From: Laspinema olomoucense D3b
Lineage (GTDB): Bacteria; Cyanobacteriota; Cyanobacteriia; Cyanobacteriales; Laspinemataceae
DNA length: 64,000 bases
Reading direction: 5' to 3'
Assembly: GCF_025370785.1 (NCBI RefSeq)
Contig: NZ_JAMXFA010000016.1
Location: forward strand, 62,001-126,000
Shown here: piece by piece, positions 14,117 to 21,027 of the stretch
How positions within the stretch are numbered: the stretch's first letter is position 1
How the letters are laid out: every line of letters begins with the position of its first letter
Notes under the pieces: model-generated
The model's input: the letters and a program-made list of their open reading frames with translations, nothing else
The model's database searches: none
Told to the model about the DNA's origin: nothing
Made by a program: the position numbers and the translations under genes

Positions 14117-16774
14117 TTAACCTCCTTCTTGACCGACGGTGGAGGCAGGATTTTCCTCCGCAGCGGGGGTTACAGCAAAGTTCACCCGTGCCATGCCTCC
14201 GGGTTCGAGGCGCACGAGACGGGATAGACTATTGCGTTCACTCACAAACTCGTTGGGTGCGAGGGTGTATCCAGGAACGCTAGAGAGGTCTAAGGTTGCA
14301 GTGCGATATCCACCCAGGACATTAGAGACGGAGTACAACCCTTGTTCATCGGTGATGATGCGGTTGCCGTCATCGAGGAAAATCACCGCATTGGGCATAC
14401 CCGGTTCATCGGGTTGTTTTTCGCCATCGCCGTTGAAGTCTTCAAAGACGCGTCCAATTAAGGTGCCGCAGTCGGAGAGAATTCCTGGTGCGATGCGCAG
14501 GGAGTGAATCGCCGGACCATCTTGAACCTGGATGCCGGTATCGATACGCCGACCATTGGCGAAGGCGGAATTGCGACCATTACCGCGCAAGGCATCGGGG
14601 GTGATGCGTGCGGCGTAAGCAATATTGAGGACTTCCGTGGGAGGAATGGTGACGTTAGACGCATCAAAGGTGATGGAACGGCCATCATGAGTAGAGGTGA
14701 TGCCAATGCGCTGACCGGAGATTTCGGCGCGGACGGAATCCTCGCGGAATTGGAATCCGAGGGGGAGGAAGTCAGCGGCGATGATGCCGGTAACGGGAGT
14801 ATTGGCAAGGTTGCGGATGGCGAGACGGTAGATGACGGTATCGCCGGGTTCGGCAGCGATGCGATCGCCGGTTTTCTCGATTTGGATTTCCTGCGCTTCG
14901 CACAGAGTGGCGCTTAAGTCAAAAGTGCCTAAACTCAACCCGACTTGATCGCGATCGCGAATATCAATCGTGCCCGTAGCGGAAGTGCTGTTCGTCACCA
15001 CATTCAGGGGACGTCCATCCAAGGCGGTGGCGGTATAGGAAACGATGCCATTATTATTGGCACCGATATCCAGGCGGATGCGACGTTCCGCGTAGTTACT
15101 CCCGGAGGGGGGAGAGACTAAGAAAATGTATTGCTGTCCGGGGTCAAGTTGACCTCGGGAGACATCCAGCAAGAAATTGTAAGTACCTTCTTCCCCATTG
15201 GTCAGAAAGAAAGGATTAGCATTTTCCAGGTTAGGCGAGAGTCCCCCTCGGATATCTGTGGGAGTCAAGGGGACAACCCCTTGAATTCCTCCCGTGGGGT
15301 CTTGAGGGTTGGGTTGGTACAGTCCCACTCTAAATCCGCTGTAGTCCGGTAACAGTTCTCCCGCACATCCGGTAACCCGTCCCAGTCCTTCACGGCGGGG
15401 AGTACCAGGCAGGGTGGGGGTGATAATGACGGTTTGTGGCGTGGCAGGTTGTTCGGGAGTTTCCACAGGGGTGGGAATGTTAACCGTTACCCCACCGCCA
15501 TCAGTAGGAATGGGTCCAACTTCTACCTCAACGATAATCTGCACACCGCCACCGGGTGGGACAATCACATCGGTGGGAGTGGTGACGGGTTGCGGTTGCG
15601 GTTGCGGGGTGGGGGGGGTGGGAGTGGGAAGGGGTTCGGGTTGGATATCCGGTGCCGGAGTAATGGTGGGTGGGGGTCCCGATGGCGGTTGTTCTCCCGG
15701 TTGCGGTTGTTCTCCGGGTTGCGGTAACGGGTCGATATTCGGTGCCGGAGTAATGACAAGGGGTCCGGGTTCGGGTTCGGGGAAGCAATCGCGAACGAGG
15801 AAGACATCGCTACCACTGCCAATCATGGAATAACTAACCCCACGGACAATGCCGTTAGTGGTTTGTTCTTGAACGGCATTGGCATCTGGAATTTGGAAGC
15901 GCAGGGCGCTATCGGTGGGGTTGCGGAGGGTGAAATCAAAATAGAGGACATCCCCTTGGTCTATGCCACTGCGAACGCCGTTGCGAAGGTTGCGGATTTC
16001 TGCTACAAAGTCTTCGCCAAGGTCGCGCAGGAGGGTTTCGCGACTGGGGGCAGCAGCAACCATCGCTTGAAAGGCGGCGCGGAAGGTATCGTCAATGGGT
16101 GCGTTATCTCCAGCAGAGACAATAGTAGAGATGAGTTGTTGAGTGACGGTTTCTGCTTCTGCCTCGGTGAGTCCATCGCTGACGAGGATGGATTTGGAGA
16201 GTTCAGCAGTTAGGGCGATCGCCGTTTCTTGTGCTTCTGGGCGTTGCAGTTTGGCGATCGCGGATGCTTTCTGGGGAACTGCTTGGAATACCGCAGTCCG
16301 CGCGGCGATCGCAACTCTGCGGAAACTCGACTCAACGGGCATCTGTGCCAAGGTAACGGTTACAGCAATCACCGCCCGAGTTGCTTCTGCTTGAGTAAAT
16401 CCCAATTTGATTAACTCATCCGCTAATACACCAGCAAAGGCACCAGAGACGCGATTATTTCCCCCATCCCGAATTCCCCCGGGATTAATGGTGATGGGTC
16501 CTCCCCCGACGACCGCATCTTTAATCGGGTTGGTAATCGCTTCAATCTGATTAATGCCATCGCTGCTGTAACTGTAGGATGCTTCATTTTGCAGCAAGTA
16601 TCCTGGAATCACACATTGGGGTTTATCCTGAGCAGAAGCTGGGGAAAAATTGCCAGTTTTAATAAACAGAGTCCCCACCGTTCCCGCCAGGAGGGAGGCA
16701 CTCACTCCCCAGAACAGGGAACGAGTCCTCAATTTGGATTGGGAGTTGCTCACTCCAGAATGTTGATGCTTCAT
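14117..16774 (-). CDS. Exported protein with DUF11 and SdrD-B-like C-terminal domains
   Basis: 885 residues. The N-terminal signal segment (SLFWGVSASLLAGTVGTLF) is followed by a likely cut near ASA-Q (48-50). Residues about 110-270 are helical and unusual for this class. A Pro/Gln-rich linker with repeated PGEQPQPGEQPP lies near 350-400. A DUF11 domain follows at about 625-745 (IQIEKTGDRIAAEPGDTVIY). The last 100 residues form an SdrD-B/carboxypeptidase-like module (GRVFEDFNGDGEKQPDEPGM, then DEQGLYSVSNVLGGY) that normally binds Ca2+ through D-x-N-x-D-G. It overlaps the upstream gene by four bases and ends six bases before the beta-barrel gene, whose ribosome site lies over this stop codon. 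Adhesive or structural surface roles are likely but unproven. Confidence 0.8.
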   Translation of the reverse strand: MKHQHSGVSNSQSKLRTRSLFWGVSASLLAGTVGTLFIKTGNFSPASAQDKPQCVIPGYLLQNEASYSYSSDGINQIEAITNPIKDAVVGGGPITINPGGIRDGGNNRVSGAFAGVLADELIKLGFTQAEATRAVIAVTVTLAQMPVESSFRRVAIAARTAVFQAVPQKASAIAKLQRPEAQETAIALTAELSKSILVSDGLTEAEAETVTQQLISTIVSAGDNAPIDDTFRAAFQAMVAAAPSRETLLRDLGEDFVAEIRNLRNGVRSGIDQGDVLYFDFTLRNPTDSALRFQIPDANAVQEQTTNGIVRGVSYSMIGSGSDVFLVRDCFPEPEPGPLVITPAPNIDPLPQPGEQPQPGEQPPSGPPPTITPAPDIQPEPLPTPTPPTPQPQPQPVTTPTDVIVPPGGGVQIIVEVEVGPIPTDGGGVTVNIPTPVETPEQPATPQTVIITPTLPGTPRREGLGRVTGCAGELLPDYSGFRVGLYQPNPQDPTGGIQGVVPLTPTDIRGGLSPNLENANPFFLTNGEEGTYNFLLDVSRGQLDPGQQYIFLVSPPSGSNYAERRIRLDIGANNNGIVSYTATALDGRPLNVVTNSTSATGTIDIRDRDQVGLSLGTFDLSATLCEAQEIQIEKTGDRIAAEPGDTVIYRLAIRNLANTPVTGIIAADFLPLGFQFREDSVRAEISGQRIGITSTHDGRSITFDASNVTIPPTEVLNIAYAARITPDALRGNGRNSAFANGRRIDTGIQVQDGPAIHSLRIAPGILSDCGTLIGRVFEDFNGDGEKQPDEPGMPNAVIFLDDGNRIITDEQGLYSVSNVLGGYRTATLDLSSVPGYTLAPNEFVSERNSLSRLVRLEPGGMARVNFAVTPAAEENPASTVGQEGG

Positions 16775-17370
16775 TGCACCCGCACCTCAAACTGTCCGGT
16801 CACAACTGCAGTGGGTGGCAGAGGATTAGTCAAGGTCCAACGGAGGTGGGTATAGGTCTCGGGGGGTGCCGGTTGGGTTTCCACCTGTCCATTTTCTAAG
16901 GTGACTTCCACTGTGGGATTTTTAACAAAGGTTTCGCCGTTATCGATGCTTACGGTAATTTCCGCCTCGGTATCAATGCGGGAGGAGTCAGGAATATAAA
17001 CCACCGGATCCGGGATAGGTTGGGTGAGGATAAAGTTGGGGATATCCTCAGCAGTTTGGTTTTCGGCGGCGATCGTATAGCGCAGGACCTCCCCGGGTTG
17101 CACCGATGCAGCAGCAGGCAGTTCTACCCATTCATTTTGGACCTTCCCCTGCTCATCTTCAACGGTTCTGAGTTGATAGAGTTGCAGACGAATTTGCACC
17201 CGGTTACCTTGGGTGAGGAACAGTGGACAGGACCCGGGAACACAGGACCCGATGCCAGTAGCATTCTCCTGGTCAACGGGTGGAATCGATGCCATTGCCA
17301 AACCCGTCCATGACAGATTCCCTATCACGCCCAAAGTTATCATTAAAATTACGAACGGGTTTTCCTGCAT
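16771..17370 (-). CDS. Small exported DUF11-like protein
   Basis: 199 residues with a signal peptide (FVILMITLGVIGNLSWTGLAMA). The mature part carries one DUF11-type beta-sandwich: PGEVLRYTIAAENQTAEDIPN, then VVYIPDSSRIDTEAEI, and a final VVTGQFEVRVQ strand. It has two cysteines (GSCVPGSCPL) that could form a disulfide. It is translationally coupled to the 885-residue gene (ATGA overlap at 16771-16774) and lies 104 bases after the 847-residue gene, a gap filled by heptamer repeats. It is probably an accessory or subunit of the same exported assembly. Confidence 0.75.
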   Translation of the reverse strand: MQENPFVILMITLGVIGNLSWTGLAMASIPPVDQENATGIGSCVPGSCPLFLTQGNRVQIRLQLYQLRTVEDEQGKVQNEWVELPAAASVQPGEVLRYTIAAENQTAEDIPNFILTQPIPDPVVYIPDSSRIDTEAEITVSIDNGETFVKNPTVEVTLENGQVETQPAPPETYTHLRWTLTNPLPPTAVVTGQFEVRVQ

Positions 17371-17393
17371 TTCCTTCCCCCCTGATTACTGAA

Positions 17394-17469
17394 ATAATTG
17401 ATAATTGATAATTGAGAATGGATAATTTTCGTTTGTCATGAGAATGACCATCGACCAATGACCAATGAC
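17394..17469. repeat. STRR heptamer repeats in the operon spacer
   Basis: Three ATAATTG units (about 17394-17414), then a second family GACCAATGACCAATGACC near 17452-17469. They fill most of the 104-base spacer between two genes of the DUF11 operon. Confidence 0.7.
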
Positions 17470-17474
17470 CCTTG

Positions 17475-20018
17475 TCAATTCACCCGGCGGCGAAATGTAA
17501 AGGTTCCCGATTCTCCCGGGGCGATTTCCCGAGTCACACGGACGACATACCGGGTAACATCCGTCTCCACCGTCGTCCCGCTTTGTTCTCCCGTGGGCGT
17601 CGTGGCGGGTGTTCCCCGGAACAATTGGATTTCTCCCCCGGTTGAATCCACCGCAGACCCCACCACATGAGAGGTATCAATTCCTGTGGTCAGATTGGTA
17701 TCCTCATCCAGGTTGTCCGTATCTAACGCCCAATTATTTCCTTGGGGATTGGTCACCGGGTCATAGGTTGTGCCATCTTCGGTAATCACCAAATTTCGGG
17801 CGGTTAGGGTGACATTCCCCGGACCTCCAACCGTGGAAAAGTTATTGTAAGTCAAGCGATATTCGATAATATTGCCGGGGGACGGGGTTTTTACCTGGGT
17901 ACTAAAGGTTTCCTGTCCGGGCAGCACATCGGGTCCCGTCCCTTTGAGGAGGCGAGATTCTTTAATCGTCTCGATAAACCCGGTATAAACCCGGTTTATC
18001 GTCGTCGCCCCTTGTTCCCCGGGACCAAAGGTCCCATTACCATCCGTATCGATAAAGGCGGCGGTCGGAACTGAATATTCGGTATTTACTTCCCCACTGG
18101 GCAAGCGAATCTGAACTTGATAGTCTGCCGGGGAAACTTCTCCAGGAATGATAATCGGCGGATCTGAGGTGGTAAATCCGGTGATGGGGTCGTAAGTATA
18201 GGTGACGGTTCGCCCCCCATAAGTGATGGTTACAACGGTCCCTGGGGGTAACGAGTTGCGATCGCTGGGGTTAACCGGGGCGATCGTCAGGGTTTGACCC
18301 GTGGGATTAACAATCGTATTGCCAAAATTCGTGGGAGGAACCGGGGAAATCTCGTCTCCCGGTCTTAAATTAGGTGGCAGCGGGACCACCGCATTATTCG
18401 TGAAACTGTCATTTTGATCCGTCGGCCCAACGGCCCCAGGTGTCCCAAGGGGACCATTTTGAATGGTAGTAGGAGCAAAGGGTAGGGTGAGGACATTTGC
18501 TTCCCCTCCCGGTCCGGCGCCGGTATTATTATTGTTCGGGTCACTACCATCGGTTGCTGAATTGGCCACCCCCGAGGAGACAACGGGATTCCCTTCCCCA
18601 TCGAGTACAGGTAATGTCCCATTGTCATTAAAATTACTCGGATTTTGGTCTCCGGATTCGTCATACACCAGGCGGCCCGGATTCCCCGCCGTTCCCCCAA
18701 AGACCTGGGCAATATTGGCGATCGCTGTTGTCCCCGGGGCAATCTTGCTTGTGACGACCTTAAACTCAAATCCACTGACTACCGTGCCCCGGGTGATGGT
18801 AGTTTCCGAAATAAATCCCACTCGTCGCACATTGGCCACCCCTCCGACTGCGGCGACATCCGTCCGCCAATTTGCTTGCAAGGGATTGGCACTGTTCGGA
18901 TCATCTGCCGTAAACACAACTTGCCATCCCTGGGGTGCGACTGCCGAATCCAGCACCAATTGAGTCCCCACCGGCATCGCATCAGAAATCAGAACCCGGT
19001 TGACCAGATTCCCATCAACATTAATGGGGAAACGTTCATTCGGCGCTAAATCTCCCGGGACAAAACCTATGACTCCTGGGGGAAGTTGCGATCGCACATC
19101 TAACGCCAGTTGATAAGTAATCACATCATCGGACGGATCCGATGGATTATTCGCTTCCACCGGCGTCCCATGAGTTTTATACAGGGCCGCCAATGCTAAC
19201 GGGACTGCTTGCACCGCCACTCTTTGGGTCGCACTTGCCCCCCGCGTCCCATTTACCGGCGGTCCATCCACTTCCCCGGGCACCGCATCATTCGGGTTAT
19301 CTACCGTATAAACATCCCCTACCCCAGGGTCTTGGGACACATTTTGCCCATCCCCGGGGGCATTCCCCAGTTGGACTGCAATTTCGCTACCCACTCCGGC
19401 ATCAGGACCGACCGTGACCGGCACTCGCACTAAGATACTACCACCTGCCGGGACCGAGGGGGTGATCAGTTCCGTTCCCGTCACCTGAATCCAAGTTTGA
19501 CCCCCATCGGTACTAATTTCCACATTACCCCCGAGGGTTCCGGGCCCGGTGATATTCGCCTCATTGGGGATGCGAAAGCGAGTGGGGTCATTTCCCACAT
19601 TCGTGACCTCATATTGAAAGTAAAGCAGGTCCCCCACGTCGATGCGATCGTCCCCATCGGCGTCCGTAATCCCGTCTGCTTGTACTGTAATTCCAGCAAC
19701 TTCCGCCACGGTAATCGTGACCGTGTTGGATTCAACTTGAATCGGTATCCCCGGATTTTGCGGGTCTTCAAAACTCCCCGTCGCTCGGTTTTCTATGGGG
19801 GTTCCTGCTGGAGTTAGTTGAGCGAAAACGGGCAATGCTTCGGCTAAAAATAGCGGCGCAATTCCCATCCCGCCCAGCAATAATATCCTGATTAAATAGG
19901 GGTACTTAGCCCGGTGCTTTCCAGCGTATTGAGTGGATTCCACAATAAAGATGACCCTGGAGTAACTGGTAGATACTGGTAGATGCCCCTGATGCTCATG
20001 CTGCCCACCTAAGTCCAA
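17475..20018 (-). CDS. Large exported DUF11-repeat protein (first gene of the surface operon)
   Basis: Up to 847 residues. The signal peptide core YLIRILLLGGMGIAPLFLAEALPVFA starts near residue 41, so the true start may be the GTG at 19940 rather than the ATG at 20018. The mature protein is all-beta and Asp/Gly/Pro-rich. It has a D-x-D-G-D-D-x-(I/L)-D-V-G-D Ca-binding-like loop near residues 118-129 (DADGDDRIDVGD) and DUF11-like sandwiches, for example YQLALDVRS near 300 and IEYRLTYNNFS near 725. It ends in a beta-strand GTFTFRRRVN. A promoter candidate lies at 20200-20229. As the first gene it probably sets expression of the whole operon. Confidence 0.75.
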   Translation of the reverse strand: MDLGGQHEHQGHLPVSTSYSRVIFIVESTQYAGKHRAKYPYLIRILLLGGMGIAPLFLAEALPVFAQLTPAGTPIENRATGSFEDPQNPGIPIQVESNTVTITVAEVAGITVQADGITDADGDDRIDVGDLLYFQYEVTNVGNDPTRFRIPNEANITGPGTLGGNVEISTDGGQTWIQVTGTELITPSVPAGGSILVRVPVTVGPDAGVGSEIAVQLGNAPGDGQNVSQDPGVGDVYTVDNPNDAVPGEVDGPPVNGTRGASATQRVAVQAVPLALAALYKTHGTPVEANNPSDPSDDVITYQLALDVRSQLPPGVIGFVPGDLAPNERFPINVDGNLVNRVLISDAMPVGTQLVLDSAVAPQGWQVVFTADDPNSANPLQANWRTDVAAVGGVANVRRVGFISETTITRGTVVSGFEFKVVTSKIAPGTTAIANIAQVFGGTAGNPGRLVYDESGDQNPSNFNDNGTLPVLDGEGNPVVSSGVANSATDGSDPNNNNTGAGPGGEANVLTLPFAPTTIQNGPLGTPGAVGPTDQNDSFTNNAVVPLPPNLRPGDEISPVPPTNFGNTIVNPTGQTLTIAPVNPSDRNSLPPGTVVTITYGGRTVTYTYDPITGFTTSDPPIIIPGEVSPADYQVQIRLPSGEVNTEYSVPTAAFIDTDGNGTFGPGEQGATTINRVYTGFIETIKESRLLKGTGPDVLPGQETFSTQVKTPSPGNIIEYRLTYNNFSTVGGPGNVTLTARNLVITEDGTTYDPVTNPQGNNWALDTDNLDEDTNLTTGIDTSHVVGSAVDSTGGEIQLFRGTPATTPTGEQSGTTVETDVTRYVVRVTREIAPGESGTFTFRRRVN

Positions 20019-20398
20019 ATAATTCCCTGATTAAGGGAGGAAAGCGAGGGCTTGGTATAAAAAAATAAACTTTAACCTAACATCAAGATATGAGGGTTTC
20101 CCTGTTTAAAACCCTCTATTTATTTGTTGGGATTAATTGCAGTTTAAACAGTTTATAAGTGTTTTACTTTAATTAATCTTTCATTCCCCTGGATCTCCTA
20201 TTTAACCTAATCTATCTCCGTGATGTCAAGTAGCTTTAATATTTCTTTACAAAAATTTTACAATTTTCATCCCGAGGAGTGAAGAAAGTGAAGAATGCCA
20301 GACTCCAAAACTTCTAATTTGTTCCCTAACCCGATAAAATAGCCTCCATCACAGCCTAGAAGCTTAGCCAATCCAGCAAACCCGAGGAAACAAGCCCC
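20019..20398. other. Divergent promoter region between the surface operon and cutA
   Basis: AT-rich 380-base spacer. It contains the promoter candidate for the minus-strand operon; the cutA side has GAGGAA at 20381-20386 just upstream of its ATG. No other feature was seen. Confidence 0.5.
20200..20229 (-). promoter_or_regulatory. Candidate sigma70-type promoter of the DUF11/beta-barrel operon
   Basis: On the minus strand TTGACA (20229-20224) is followed after 18 bases by TTAAAT (20205-20200). The -35 box is perfect; the -10 matches TATAAT at four of six positions. It would give a leader of about 175 bases. Confidence 0.45.
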
Positions 20399-20737
20399 AT
20401 GAAAAACCCTATTGAAGCACCAGAATATGGCATCGTCTGGGTCACTGCCCCCACGCGCACCGAAGCGGAGGCGATCGCAGAAGCCTTAGTAGAATCACGG
20501 TTAGCCGCCTGTGTGAGCCTTACCCCGATTCACTCAATTTATACTTGGAAAGGTAAAATTAATAAAGAAGAAGAATGGCAACTCACAATCAAAACTGATT
20601 TGCGTCAATTTACCCGATTAGAATCAACAATTAAATCCCTACATTCTTATGAAGTTCCCGAAATCATTGCCATCCCAATTATTGCAGGTTCGACGCCTTA
20701 CTTAAACTGGATTAGTGAGTCAGTTGTGAGAGATTGA
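20399..20737 (+). CDS. cutA: CutA-like divalent cation tolerance protein
   Basis: 112 residues, full length for the family. Recognisable CutA1 segments are IVWVTAPTRTEAEAIAEALV (strand-helix), RLAACVSLTPIHSIYTWKGK (with the conserved cysteine and the SxYxW(K)G motif) and LHSYEVPEIIAIPI. CutA1 is a small trimeric ferredoxin-like protein that binds copper and other divalent ions. Its physiological role is still debated and it resembles PII-type signalling proteins in fold. The start has GAGGAA about 12 bases upstream. It is transcribed alone, toward the candidate structured RNA region. Confidence 0.92.
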   Translation: MKNPIEAPEYGIVWVTAPTRTEAEAIAEALVESRLAACVSLTPIHSIYTWKGKINKEEEWQLTIKTDLRQFTRLESTIKSLHSYEVPEIIAIPIIAGSTPYLNWISESVVRD

Positions 20738-20764
20738 GACTTTTCTCACAATCAATACCCAAAG

Positions 20765-20960
20765 AATTAAGCCCCAGAAACGGTCCTTTAGGGGAAAGTC
20801 CTCCTCGTGCCAATTCCGACCCCCGAGAGAGAATCCACAACACCCGTAGGCAGTGTCAGTCCTGAAAGCAGGGACTATAATACCCCAATAGGGTACAGCA
20901 ACCTATCCTTGAAGGGGGTATAAACAGGAGCACAGCCCTCCCTGGCAACGCCTAGGGGAA
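20765..20960 (+). ncRNA. Candidate structured RNA between cutA and the CHAT gene (unidentified)
   Basis: No reading frame covers this stretch, but it is rich in nested complementarity: AGTCC (20858-20862) with GGACT (20872-20876); ATACCCC (20880-20886) with GGGGTAT (20915-20921), enclosing ATAGG (20888-20892) with CCTAT (20902-20906). The 5' part has CCCC/GGGG arms (20772-20794). It does not match my memory of RNase P, tmRNA, 6S, SRP RNA, group I/II introns or the cobalamin and TPP riboswitches. It may be a small RNA or the leader of the TPR-CHAT gene. The strand is a guess from the gene order. Confidence 0.3.
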
Positions 20961-21027
20961 CGAAAAAAGAACGCCCCCCTTCATACCGAATAGCTCACCC
21001 TCAATCCTGGTAAAACCCCAACCCCTT

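Noticed and set aside
20765-20960. RNase P RNA or cobalamin riboswitch
   Set aside because: It contains GGGGAAAGTCC, but the order of the other RNase P and B12-box motifs is absent.
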